DNA of 64,000 bases from UBA5078 sp964538025 (GCA_964538025.1 CAZICZ010000008.1:1-64000), one strand, 5' to 3'; positions 50,084 through 57,974 are shown, numbered from the stretch's first letter. Notes: generated by a model from the letters alone, not told the origin. Numbers and translations are program-made.

Positions 50084-51034
50084 ATGGCTAATAACTTGAT
50101 GGTATTTGCAGGCAACGCGAATCTCGCGCTGGCTGACAAGATCGCCAAACACATCGGCATTCCGCTGGGCGATGCCACCGTGAGCAAATTCAGCGATGGC
50201 GAAGTCAACGTTGAAATCAAGGAAAACGTGCGCGGCAAAGATGTCTTTATCATTCAGCCGACCTGTGCGCCTACCAATGACAGCCTGATGGAGTTGCTCC
50301 TGATGGCAGACGCCATCCACCGCGCCTCCGCAAACCGCATTACAGCCGTCATCCCTTATTTCGGGTATGCCCGCCAGGACCGACGTGTGCGTTCTTCTCG
50401 CGTCGCCATCAGTGCCAAAGTGGTGGCCGACATGATCGTCGCCGTGGGCGTTAACCGCGTCCTGACCGTCGATCTGCATGCCGAACAGATTCAGGGCTTC
50501 TTCAGCATTCCAGTGGACAACGTCTACGGTTCGCCCTTGCTGACCGAAGACATCGAGCGTCAGAAATACGAAAACCTGACCGTGGTTTCGCCCGACGTTG
50601 GCGGAGTGGTGCGCGCCCGCGCCGTTGCGAAGCAACTGAACGTGGACCTGGCGATCATCGACAAGCGCCGTCCGCAGGCAAACGAAGCGCAGGTCATGCA
50701 CATTATCGGGGAAGTTAAAGGCCGTACCTGCCTGATCGTTGACGACATGGTGGATACCGCCGGAACCCTGTGCAAAGCCGCAACCGCATTGAAGGAACAT
50801 GGCGCCTCACGCGTGGTGGCGTATTGCACGCACCCCGTGTTGTCGGGCAATGCCTTTCATAATGTCAGCGATTCAGACCTCGATGAGCTGGTTGTGACCG
50901 ACACCATCCCGCTGAGCAGCGAATTTGCCAAGTGCAAAACCGTCCGCCAGCTCAGCATGGCAAAACTGCTGGCCGAGTCGATTCGCCGCGTCAGCAATGA
51001 AGAATCCATCAGCGCGATGTTCGACAACACCTAA
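50084..51034 (+). CDS. prs: Ribose-phosphate pyrophosphokinase
   Basis: A 316-residue PRPP synthetase starting MANNLMVFAGNANLALA. YFGYARQDRR binds ATP, VLTVDLHAEQIQGFF is the divalent-cation site, and LIVDDMVDTAGTL is the PRPP loop. It supplies PRPP for nucleotides, His, Trp and NAD. The ATG at 50084 is the family start; 154 bases of leader follow the tRNA. Confidence 0.97.
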   Translation: MANNLMVFAGNANLALADKIAKHIGIPLGDATVSKFSDGEVNVEIKENVRGKDVFIIQPTCAPTNDSLMELLLMADAIHRASANRITAVIPYFGYARQDRRVRSSRVAISAKVVADMIVAVGVNRVLTVDLHAEQIQGFFSIPVDNVYGSPLLTEDIERQKYENLTVVSPDVGGVVRARAVAKQLNVDLAIIDKRRPQANEAQVMHIIGEVKGRTCLIVDDMVDTAGTLCKAATALKEHGASRVVAYCTHPVLSGNAFHNVSDSDLDELVVTDTIPLSSEFAKCKTVRQLSMAKLLAESIRRVSNEESISAMFDNT

Positions 51035-51095
51035 TGGTGTGAACATGCCCTGCTGGCCTTCCGGCTCCTTCAAGAGCGTGCCGGAAGTTCACGAA

Positions 51096-51143
51096 AGACC
51101 CGTTGATCTCTGCAAACAGCAGTCATCGATCGGGTCTTTTTTT
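51096..51143 (+). terminator. Intrinsic terminator after prs
   Basis: AGACCCG and CGGGTCT form a 7-base stem around a 28-base loop with further internal pairing (GATC repeats), followed by a run of seven T. It lies 61 bases past the prs stop. Confidence 0.75.
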
Positions 51144-51217
51144 AACGCCGACACCGGTTGGTCGCAAACCGGCGAAGGCTTGAAGATGTTGCGAAACATC
51201 ATGACTGGAGAAAACAC

Positions 51218-51835
51218 ATGTCCAATGCATTTGAAATTCATGCTTCTGGCCGAACGGATCTGGGGAAAGGTGCGAGCCGCCGCCTGCGCCGTTTAGCTGA
51301 CCTCGTGCCTGCTATCGTTTACGGCGAAGGCAAGCCCTCGGTCAATATCAGCATCCCGCACAAGGATCTGATCAAGGCGCTGTCCAACGAAGCCTTCTTC
51401 TCTCACATCATCACCATGGTGATTGATAAGAAAGCCGAACAGGTTGTGATCAAGGACCTGCAGCGTCACCCCGCCAAGAACCGCATCATGCACGCCGATT
51501 TCCAGCGCGTCAGCGCCGACCACGCGATCACTGTGGCCGTTCCCCTGCACTTCATCAATGAAGATAAGTGCAAGGGTGTGAAACTGGGCGGCGGCAGCAT
51601 CATCAAGGTGATGAACGAACTGCAAATCAGCTGTCTGCCGAAGGATCTGCCGGAGTTTATCGAAGTCGACATGATCGACGTCGGTGTGGGCGAAGCGATT
51701 CACATCTCTGCTATCAAGCTGCCCAAGGGCGTCACCAGCGTTGATCTGACCCACGGTCACGATGCCGATAACGCCGTTGTCAGCGTTCTGGCTCCGCGCG
51801 GTGGTTCAGGCGATTCTGCAGAATCTGCCGAGTAA
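51218..51835 (+). CDS. rplY: 50S ribosomal protein L25/general stress protein Ctc
   Basis: A 205-residue long-form L25 (CTC). The N-terminal 5S-rRNA-binding domain (LGKGASRRLRRLADLVPAIVYG) and the C-terminal beta domain (FIEVDMIDVGVGEAIHISAIKLPKGV) are both present. CTGGAG precedes the ATG. It lies between prs and pth as in Pseudomonas. Confidence 0.95.
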   Translation: MSNAFEIHASGRTDLGKGASRRLRRLADLVPAIVYGEGKPSVNISIPHKDLIKALSNEAFFSHIITMVIDKKAEQVVIKDLQRHPAKNRIMHADFQRVSADHAITVAVPLHFINEDKCKGVKLGGGSIIKVMNELQISCLPKDLPEFIEVDMIDVGVGEAIHISAIKLPKGVTSVDLTHGHDADNAVVSVLAPRGGSGDSAESAE

Positions 51836-51871
51836 GTCACTCCCTGCACCTGCAACACGCGGACTTCATGT

Positions 51872-52459
51872 ATGCAAGGACACGCGTTGAAACTGATTGT
51901 GGGCCTCGGCAACCCGGGCCCGCAATACCGTGACAACCGGCACAATGCAGGTGCCTGGTTCCTCTCGCGCGTCGCCGCCGACAACCACGGCGAGCTTCGC
52001 GCAGAGAGCAAATTTTTTGGCGAGGCAGGTCGGATCACACTGGCCGGCCACGACCTCCGCCTTCTCTTCCCCACCACCTTCATGAATCGCAGCGGCCAGT
52101 CGGTTGCCGCGTTCTGCCAGTATTTCGACATTGCGCCCGAGCAGATGCTAGTGGCCTATGATGAGATCGATTTTGACGTGGGGACGACGCGTTTCAAGGC
52201 CGGCGGCGGCCATGGCGGCCACAATGGCGTGCGGGACATCATCAGTGCGCTGGGCGGGGCCAATGCCTTTTACCGGCTGCGGATCGGCGTCGGACATCCC
52301 GGCAACAAGGCGCTGGTGGCCAACTATGTCCTGAGTGACCCCTCCAAGCAGGAACGGGACACCATCCTGGGCGATATCGATCATGCAATTCGATGCCTGC
52401 CTCATGCCGTCAAGGGCGACTGGCAGCAGGCCATGCACGAACTCCACACGACACCATAA
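51872..52459 (+). CDS. pth: Peptidyl-tRNA hydrolase
   Basis: A 195-residue enzyme with GLGNPGPQYRDNRHNAGAWF containing the catalytic histidine, TTFMNRSGQSV and GGHGGHNGVRDI. It frees tRNA from prematurely released peptidyl-tRNA. The ATG at 51872 is used, but a TTG at 51887 has a better ribosome site (AAGGA, 6 bases away) and would give a start closer to relatives. Confidence 0.95.
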   Translation: MQGHALKLIVGLGNPGPQYRDNRHNAGAWFLSRVAADNHGELRAESKFFGEAGRITLAGHDLRLLFPTTFMNRSGQSVAAFCQYFDIAPEQMLVAYDEIDFDVGTTRFKAGGGHGGHNGVRDIISALGGANAFYRLRIGVGHPGNKALVANYVLSDPSKQERDTILGDIDHAIRCLPHAVKGDWQQAMHELHTTP

Positions 52460-52471
52460 GGACACACGAGA

Positions 52472-53563
52472 ATGGGTTTTAAATGCGGCATCGTCGGTCT
52501 GCCCAATGTGGGCAAGTCCACCCTGTTCAACGCGCTCACCAAGGCAGGCATAGCAGCGGAGAATTTTCCGTTCTGCACCATCGAGCCCAACTCCGGACTC
52601 GTGCCCATGCCAGACCCCCGCCTCGATGCCTTGGCGAAGATCGTTGAGCCGCAGAAAGTGATTCCGACGACGATGGAATTCGTCGACATCGCCGGCCTTG
52701 TCGCCGGCGCGTCCAAGGGGGAGGGCCTGGGCAACCAGTTCCTCGCGAACATCCGCGAAACTGACGCCATCGCCCATGTTGTGCGCTGCTTTGAAGACAG
52801 CAATATCGTGCACGTCGCCGACCGCATCAACCCTGCCGCCGATATCGAAGTCATCAACACCGAACTCGCGCTGGCGGATCTGGAAACACTGGAGAAAACC
52901 CTTCACCGCGCTACGAAGCTCGCGCGCAGCGGAGACAAGGACGCCATCAAGCTGGTCGCCCTGCTCGAGCGCGTCAAGGCCCATCTGGATCAGGCCAAAC
53001 CGGTGCGCACGCTGAACCTGAGCAAGGAGGAGCTGGCGGATATTTACGGTCTCCACCTGCTGACCGTCAAACCCACCATGTACATCGCTAACGTGGACGA
53101 GAACGGCTTCGAGAACAACCGCTACCTTGATCAGGTACGGGAGATAGCCAATGCGGAAGGGGCATCCGTTGTGCCCATCTGCAATAAACTGGAATCGGAA
53201 ATCGCCGAACTCGACGACGATGAAAAGGCTGAATTCCTGCAGGATCTCGGGATGGATGAGCCAGGGCTCGACCGCGTGATACGCGCCGGTTACGGGCTGC
53301 TCGGGCTACAGACCTATTTCACGGCAGGGGTTAAGGAAGTCCGCGCCTGGACCGTCCGCGTAGGCGCCACCGCGCCGCAGGCAGCAGGCGTGATACACAC
53401 GGATTTCGAAAAAGGCTTCATTCGGGCCGAGGTGATGAGCTACGAAGATTTCATCCAGTACAAAGGCGAACAGGGCTGCAAGGATGCCGGAAAGTGGCGC
53501 CTGGAAGGCAAGGAATACATCGTCAAAGACGGCGATGTTGTCCATTTCCGCTTCAATGTCTAA
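52472..53563 (+). CDS. ychF: Redox-regulated ATPase YchF (Obg family)
   Basis: A 363-residue P-loop protein: GLPNVGKSTLFNAL is the Walker A, FVDIAGLVAGASKGEGLG the switch region, and the C-terminal TGS-like domain ends KDGDVVHFRFNV. YchF prefers ATP to GTP. AAGGA precedes the ATG, 12 bases after pth. It is the last core gene before the integrated element. Confidence 0.96.
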   Translation: MGFKCGIVGLPNVGKSTLFNALTKAGIAAENFPFCTIEPNSGLVPMPDPRLDALAKIVEPQKVIPTTMEFVDIAGLVAGASKGEGLGNQFLANIRETDAIAHVVRCFEDSNIVHVADRINPAADIEVINTELALADLETLEKTLHRATKLARSGDKDAIKLVALLERVKAHLDQAKPVRTLNLSKEELADIYGLHLLTVKPTMYIANVDENGFENNRYLDQVREIANAEGASVVPICNKLESEIAELDDDEKAEFLQDLGMDEPGLDRVIRAGYGLLGLQTYFTAGVKEVRAWTVRVGATAPQAAGVIHTDFEKGFIRAEVMSYEDFIQYKGEQGCKDAGKWRLEGKEYIVKDGDVVHFRFNV

Positions 53564-53611
53564 CTGGTTAGTCTGGTCCCCAGCAGTCCGCAGAAGTTCA
53601 GAAAAGCTCGT

Positions 53612-53622
53612 AAGTTTTTGAT
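53612..53622 (+). repeat. Left direct repeat (attL candidate)
   Basis: AAGTTTTTGAT, identical to the copy at 57633-57643. It lies 49 bases past the ychF stop and about 310 bases before the integrase start, the usual layout for a tyrosine-integrase attachment site. Confidence 0.5.
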
Positions 53623-53681
53623 TTAAAACGATATTTCATATCGCCAACGTTCGCGAGCATCCGAGGACTTTTGGTTTGTTT

Positions 53682-53806
53682 GGGGGCATCGTTGGGGGCA
53701 TGCAGCTTGTGCCCCCTGAGTGAAGCGGGGGCATGCCCCCAAATCACCTGTAAGCCCTTGTCGCATATACGGTTTCCGGAAGGGGTGCTCACCCCGGGAA
53801 AACCGT
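53682..53806. promoter_or_regulatory. Repeat-rich integrase control/arm-site region
   Basis: GGGGGCAT occurs at 53682, 53694 and 53727, the last one within the palindrome GGGGGCATGCCCCC (53727-53740), with TGCCCCC-like inverted copies at 53710. A long imperfect dyad follows at 53769-53806 (ACGGTTT...AAACCGT around GGGGTG/CACCCC). Such repeats next to an integrase are usually arm-type binding sites or int operators. The rest of the 372-base gap 53564-53935 shows nothing more. Confidence 0.45.
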
Positions 53807-53935
53807 TAGCCGGGCGACAAGGCGATCCCCGGCGACAACAAGCCGAAGCCTTTCCTGACGTTCTGCACCCCGGTGCATCCGCACCGGAGCTGCCCCCTAT
53901 ATCCGAATTCGACCATTTCGAAATTTGGAGTAGCC

Positions 53936-55234
53936 ATGCAGACCGACAGCCCAAAGATGCCAGCAGCCAAGCTGGCTGCCACAAAGAAGACCCATCCCTC
54001 CAGGGCCACCCCGATTGGGCGAGACATCAGCGACGCAAAGCTGCGCGCATTGAAGCCCGCCGAAAAAGCCTACCGGCAAGCTGTCGGTGGCGGCCTTTAT
54101 CTCGAGGTGATGCCGACCGGCTCCAAACTTTGGCGCTGGAAATACCGCCTCGACGGACGCGAGAATCGCTTCGCCATCGGCAAGTACCCGAGGATCTCCT
54201 TGGTTCAGGCGCGCGAGGCCGTGGAGCAAGCCCGCAAGCTCGTCGAGGAAGGCCGCCATCCGTCTTTGCAGAAAAAGATCGATGGCCTTGAGGCCGCGCA
54301 CGGCCGACTCCACACCCTGGAAGACCTGACCAAGGAATGGCTTGGCCTCAAGACATGGGAGGACATCACAAAAACGCGGCGTCTGAACATGATGGAGCGG
54401 GTCGTCTTCCCGAAGCTTGGCGCACTACCTATCCGCCAAATCACACCGCCGATGATCCTGGATGTGCTCAAGACGGCCGCTGCGAAGAACGGCATCTCTG
54501 TCATGGCGGAAGCCAAGCGAACGCTGTTTGGCATTTTCGAGTTCGCGCACGAGACGTTCCGGGTAGATAGCAATCCAGTCCACCGGTGGCGAGATGCGCT
54601 CCCCAAGAACAAGACGCAGCACAAGGCACCTTTGTCCAAGGCCGACATTGGCCAACTGCTTCGTGATCTCGACACCCACGGTGGCAGCTATCAGATCCAG
54701 GCTGCATTCCTGCTGATGTGGCTGACCTTGGCGCGCCCCTCCGAAGTGGTCGAAGCGCAGTGGAGCGAGTTCGATCTTGATCTGGCTATCTGGCGCATTC
54801 CGGCCGAGCGGATGAAAAAACGGCGCGAACATGTCGTGCCACTCCCACGCCAGGCGTTATCACTGCTTCGTGGCATGCAGACCGTAACAGGCCACCGTCA
54901 GCATGTCTTCCCTCACCGGGACAACCGAAATCGACCGATGGTCGTGGCTTCGTTCCGGCAGATGCTGCACGTGCTCGGCTGGAGCGGTAAGTTCAGCCCG
55001 CACGCCACGCGAACAACCGGTAGCACCCGATTGAACGAGATGGGAGCATCAGCGGACTGGATCGAGCGGCAACTTGCGCATGCCGAGCCCAATCGAGTTC
55101 GGGCCACCTACAACCACGCGGACTATTTCACTGCCCGCGCCAAGATGATGCAGGATTGGGCTGACTTGCTCGATGATCTGAAGGCAGGAAAGTCCAACGT
55201 GGTTTCGATCAGCCGGGAGGTCAAACGAGCATGA
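53936..55234 (+). CDS. P4-type tyrosine integrase with DUF4102 domain
   Basis: A 432-residue recombinase. Residues about 20-105 are the N-terminal DUF4102 arm-binding domain (LRALKPAEKAYRQAVGGGLYLEVMPTGSKLWRWKYR and IGKYPRISLVQAREA), followed by the SAM-like core-binding domain and the catalytic domain with Arg in LTLARPSEVVEAQW, His-x-x-Arg in SPHATRTTGSTRL, His in LAHAEPNRVRATYNHADY and its nucleophile Tyr. The ATG at 53936 has TTGGAG upstream. It integrates the element it heads; members of this family usually target tRNA genes, whereas here the site is beside ychF. Confidence 0.93.
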   Translation: MQTDSPKMPAAKLAATKKTHPSRATPIGRDISDAKLRALKPAEKAYRQAVGGGLYLEVMPTGSKLWRWKYRLDGRENRFAIGKYPRISLVQAREAVEQARKLVEEGRHPSLQKKIDGLEAAHGRLHTLEDLTKEWLGLKTWEDITKTRRLNMMERVVFPKLGALPIRQITPPMILDVLKTAAAKNGISVMAEAKRTLFGIFEFAHETFRVDSNPVHRWRDALPKNKTQHKAPLSKADIGQLLRDLDTHGGSYQIQAAFLLMWLTLARPSEVVEAQWSEFDLDLAIWRIPAERMKKRREHVVPLPRQALSLLRGMQTVTGHRQHVFPHRDNRNRPMVVASFRQMLHVLGWSGKFSPHATRTTGSTRLNEMGASADWIERQLAHAEPNRVRATYNHADYFTARAKMMQDWADLLDDLKAGKSNVVSISREVKRA

Positions 55235-55323
55235 GTAGCTTGCAAAAAATCGCCAAGAACGCCGGTGAATCTATGCGGATGCACTTTTCTATATCGGATC
55301 TCCATCAACCCAGGAGATCCAGC

Positions 55324-55533
55324 ATGAACCACATCCAAGCCAATGACGACGCTCCACGTGGCGCCTTTTCTGTCCGCGACTTCTGCCAGTGGGCGGGCAT
55401 TGGGCGCACGGCTTTCTATGAGGAGCTCAAGACCGGTCGTCTGGCCGCAAAGAAGTTCGGCAAGCGGACATTGATCCCCATCGCAGAAGCGTATCGCTGG
55501 CTAGAAGGACTGCCGGTGCTGAGCAAAGAGTGA
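55324..55533 (+). CDS. AlpA-like helix-turn-helix protein
   Basis: A 69-residue protein of the MerR/excisionase type: FSVRDFCQWAGIGRTAFYEELKTGRLAAKKFGKRTLIPIAEAYRWLEGLP. Such proteins downstream of P4-type integrases act as excisionase or as activator of int. The ATG at 55324 follows CAGGAG; the frame is open back to 55231, overlapping the integrase stop, but that part is not family-like. It shares a transcript with the integrase. Confidence 0.85.
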   Translation: MNHIQANDDAPRGAFSVRDFCQWAGIGRTAFYEELKTGRLAAKKFGKRTLIPIAEAYRWLEGLPVLSKE

Positions 55534-55559
55534 TAGCTAGCCGATGACCTTCCCATCAC

Positions 55560-55598
55560 GAGCCCGATGCCAACCAAGGTGTCGGGCTCTTCTCTTTT
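55560..55598 (+). terminator. Intrinsic terminator after the integrase-alpA unit
   Basis: GAGCCCGA and TCGGGCTC form an 8-base stem with a 14-base loop, followed by TTCTCTTTT. It lies 26 bases past the AlpA-like stop. Confidence 0.75.
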
Positions 55599-55678
55599 GG
55601 GGTGCAAAAATTTTTCAAAATACCTCGCACTTTCCTGTATGTCCGGGCAGGCTCGGCGCTACATAACTTTAGGGACTT

Positions 55679-56089
55679 ATGAAACTTCGAACAACAGACT
55701 GTCTGTCTGATTGTCTGTCTCTCTCCCTCAGTCTGTCTGTCTGTCTGTCTCCAACCACCCCCACCACCGCCACCAATACCACCACTCCCGGACCACCGCC
55801 GATGACCACACACCAGCACCACCCGGACCGCATGGACCAAGCCCGCCAATGGCTTGCCGAGCACGATGTCCCTTTCAGGCAAACGAGCGAGTACCAGCTC
55901 AAGATTGGCCGCATCAATTTTTATCCCAGCAAGGGCACGAGCTTTCGTGACGGTGACAAGGAACGGCACGCAGTCACGGGACTGCAAGGACTGATCGAGC
56001 TGCTAACCGAGGACGGCTTTCTGCGATCACGAGTCCGACGGGTGACAAAGGGCGGGCTTTCGCTCCCTGCTCGACCAGGGTGTGACTGA
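55679..56089 (+). CDS. Unknown mobile-element protein with repeat-encoded N-terminus
   Basis: Up to 136 residues. The first 40 are low-complexity (Cys/Leu/Ser then Thr/Pro) encoded by a GTCT tetranucleotide tract and a CCA-rich stretch. The rest is a small folded domain, MDQARQWLAEHDVPFRQT and LKIGRINFYPSKGTSFRDG, of a kind common beside plasmid or phage replication genes; function unknown. AGGGA precedes the ATG at 55679; an ATG at 55802 would skip the repeats but has no ribosome site. The C-terminal 15 residues are encoded by the 53-base duplicated rep sequence. Confidence 0.55.
   Translation: MKLRTTDCLSDCLSLSLSLSVCLSPTTPTTATNTTTPGPPPMTTHQHHPDRMDQARQWLAEHDVPFRQTSEYQLKIGRINFYPSKGTSFRDGDKERHAVTGLQGLIELLTEDGFLRSRVRRVTKGGLSLPARPGCD
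55698..55752 (+). repeat. GTCT tetranucleotide repeat tract
   Basis: Five perfect GTCT units run from 55731 to 55750, preceded by a broken block of the same unit (55699-55724) separated by TCTCTCCCTCA. Slippage would shift the reading frame of the ORF that begins at 55679. Confidence 0.8.
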
Positions 56090-56096
56090 TGTGCGG
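56044..56096 (+). repeat. 53-base inverted duplication, copy 1
   Basis: Exact reverse-complement match to 56504-56556. Read in the rep frame it encodes QRAGFRSLLDQGVTDVR, so this copy is a fragment of the rep gene turned around. It begins GACAAAGGGC and ends GATGTGCGG. Confidence 0.9.
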
Positions 56097-56166
56097 GGCT
56101 AAAAATCGCGTCTAGGCACTGGATGGCGCGCAAGACATCAATAACCCATTGATTTATATGAAACAA

Positions 56167-56188
56167 AAGGCGACCACAAGGCCGCCTT
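56167..56188 (-). terminator. Intrinsic terminator of the rep gene
   Basis: AAGGCG and CGCCTT form a 6-base stem with a 10-base loop; on the minus strand it is followed by TTGTTTC. It lies 34 bases past the rep stop. Confidence 0.6.
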
Positions 56189-56221
56189 CTGCATTTGTGA
56201 CCAAAAACCGGAATCTCGCAG

Positions 56222-57424
56222 TTAAAGCTGAAAAAGACGAAGCACCCTTTCGCGGAGGTCTTTCTGCTCCTTCCTGAAGGCATCGACCTTAGCCTGCATG
56301 ATGACTTCGTTCTTCAGATCGATCCGCCGCTTCTTCCGGCTTTGTCGCCGCTGCTTCTCATAGCTTTTGCGGTTCTCCTCCTCCTCGCCAACGATGCACT
56401 GAACGCGCTCCTCGACTTCCAGCAAACCTCGGACGACCGGGTCACCCGTTGGGAGGATGGACTGTCTCAGATGGTCGAGATACTCTATCCCAGCATACAA
56501 GCGCCGCACATCAGTCACACCCTGGTCGAGCAGGGAGCGAAAGCCCGCCCTTTGTCGCGCCTTCGCCCCGATCAGATTCGAGACGCCGCATTTTTTCCTG
56601 CATTGCACGTCGCCAGGGTTTTCTAACCCGAGCTTAATCAGCCTACTGACGGGGATGTGAGACTGCCCACCTACGCGAGCGGACAGCACATCATTTCCGT
56701 CGATGCCCTTTGTCAAGTACTGAAAGTAGTGCCATTGACGACCAATCGGGTCACTTGGAGGGGCTGTAACGTGGAAAGCCTCCTTACGCATCGAAGCGGC
56801 ACAGCAAACCTCCGATAGCCGAAACTTCAACCACTCGCGGAATGCCATTCGTAAATTATTCGGAATCGCGAGCATCAGGTGGGTGTGGAAGCCGTGAATG
56901 CGCCCGTTTTCATGAACGTAAAGCCAGGCAAGCTGATCTCGGCCAGTACGGTCTTTGCACCACTGTCGCAATGCCTTGATCACACGGTGCGTGAGGGTGT
57001 TGGCCGCCTCCGTATGGTCAGTGATGCCAAGCAGACCCCAGGTGATACAGACATGGCAGTTCATCACCAGGCCCAACGTGTTGGCGTAGGCAACGGCGCT
57101 GTAGAGATCCTTGAACTGCGCCGCTGTCAGACGCAGACCACCTGGGCGATTCTTGTGGCTAACACGCTCGTTGAAAGCGTAGAAACCATAATTGATGCTT
57201 GGAGGTTGTTCTGACTCTATCGCCCGATCCCATGCTGCTTTGTCGACGCCAAATGTCGTCTGCACTATTTGACAGTTTGTACCCGTGCCGACGCACCTGT
57301 GGTCATACTTTCCCGGTAGGCCTGCCGATCCCGATTCCCGAAATGTGCGAGCTCTATCCTCCTGCTCCCAATCGTAAAGGCTCTCTGGTCGGCAGCTGAC
57401 TTGGTTTGAATCGAAGACTTCCAT
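56222..57424 (-). CDS. Probable HUH endonuclease / rolling-circle replication protein
   Basis: A 400-residue protein. The segment LAWLYVHENGRIHGFHTHLMLAIP contains the His-hydrophobic-His metal motif of HUH nickases, and HYFQYLTKGI some 90 residues later fits motif 3 (Tyr...Tyr-x-x-Lys) with a single-tyrosine active site. The C-terminal third is a basic coiled coil (EEEENRKSYEKQRRQSRKKRR). Strong ribosome site GAGGAAACACC before the ATG at 57424. It would nick one strand to start rolling-circle replication or transfer of the element. Family call rests on the motifs alone. Confidence 0.65.
   Translation of the reverse strand: MEVFDSNQVSCRPESLYDWEQEDRARTFRESGSAGLPGKYDHRCVGTGTNCQIVQTTFGVDKAAWDRAIESEQPPSINYGFYAFNERVSHKNRPGGLRLTAAQFKDLYSAVAYANTLGLVMNCHVCITWGLLGITDHTEAANTLTHRVIKALRQWCKDRTGRDQLAWLYVHENGRIHGFHTHLMLAIPNNLRMAFREWLKFRLSEVCCAASMRKEAFHVTAPPSDPIGRQWHYFQYLTKGIDGNDVLSARVGGQSHIPVSRLIKLGLENPGDVQCRKKCGVSNLIGAKARQRAGFRSLLDQGVTDVRRLYAGIEYLDHLRQSILPTGDPVVRGLLEVEERVQCIVGEEEENRKSYEKQRRQSRKKRRIDLKNEVIMQAKVDAFRKEQKDLRERVLRLFQL
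56504..56556 (-). repeat. 53-base inverted duplication, copy 2 (inside rep)
   Basis: The source copy within the rep gene, exactly complementary to 56044-56096, with mismatches immediately outside on both sides. Confidence 0.9.
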
Positions 57425-57588
57425 GGTGTTTCCTCAGGAACATGGCCCACTGGCGTCTTCCGTTGACGCACAGTGAAGCCTATACTCCATCCATCTGGCA
57501 GGTGGCTCGACAGCTGTAGGAAACGCCGACACTCAACCTCCTGCGTAGAACACCGGGATGGTTTCAGTGCGTCTACATACACATATAG

Positions 57589-57607
57589 TGTTTTGGGGCC
57601 CAAAACA
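57589..57607. repeat. Dyad near the right end of the element
   Basis: TGTTTTGGG and CCCAAAACA form perfect 9-base arms around a single G, 26 bases before the right direct repeat. It may be a recombinase or Rep binding site. The 217-base gap 57425-57641 holds nothing else clear. Confidence 0.4.
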
Positions 57608-57632
57608 GACACCAAATCAGCGAAAAAAGTGA

Positions 57633-57643
57633 AAGTTTTTGAT
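57633..57643 (+). repeat. Right direct repeat (attR candidate)
   Basis: AAGTTTTTGAT, identical to 53612-53622; its last two bases are the start of the possible ATG of the DUF486 remnant. Confidence 0.5.
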
Positions 57644-57974
57644 GCCTGTCAACTTTAGGCCTCTCTCCAGCATGACCTTTGCCTGGTATGCCCATCTGAA
57701 GGAGCTCAACCAGAAACCCTGGGTTGTGGCCGCCCTGCTGAGCTGGGGCATTGCTCTGTTCGAATATCTGTTTCAGGTGCCGGCGAATCGCATCGGCTAC
57801 AGCGTGCTCAGTGTCGGGCAACTGAAGATTCTTCAGGAAGTGGTGACGCTCAGCGTGTTTGTGCCCTTCTCCGTGCTCTACCTCAAGGAACCGCTGAAAC
57901 TGGATTATCTGTGGGCGGGGCTGTGTCTCGTCGGAGCGGCGTTCTTCATGTTCCGCAGCCGCCTCATGTTGTAG
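57642..57974 (+). pseudogene. DUF486 (DMT-type) membrane protein lacking its first helix
   Basis: MTFAWYAHLK, ALLSWGIALFEYLFQVPANRIGYSVLSVGQLKILQEVVTLSVF and the last helix are clear DUF486 sequence, a four-helix drug/metabolite-transporter-like family of about 110-115 residues. Here the helix that normally precedes MTFAWY is missing; the reading frame instead begins at the element boundary with ten unrelated residues (PVNFRPLSS). The protein is probably non-functional. Joining the left flank to the right flank at the repeat does not restore the lost helix, so the loss was not a simple insertion. Confidence 0.65.

Larger units (their letters stand above)
53612..57643 (+). mobile_element. Putative small integrative element (integrase, AlpA, HUH Rep)
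   Basis: The 11-base sequence AAGTTTTTGAT occurs at 53612-53622 and 57633-57643, 49 bases after the ychF stop and just before the DUF486 remnant. Between the copies lie, in order, a tyrosine integrase, an AlpA-like helix-turn-helix protein, an unknown ORF and, on the opposite strand, a probable HUH replication protein. No capsid, conjugation or resistance genes are present. The likely reading is a minimal integrative element or satellite that uses a helper. Boundaries rest on the repeat and the gene content; no empty site was available to compare. Confidence 0.65.

Noticed and set aside
55698..55752. GTCT repeats as a CRISPR or iteron array
   Set aside because: Four-base units without spacers; a simple microsatellite.
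55711..55950. Alternative frame through the GTCT tract as a separate gene
   Set aside because: Ends early and has no folded domain; relevant only as the out-of-phase product of slippage.
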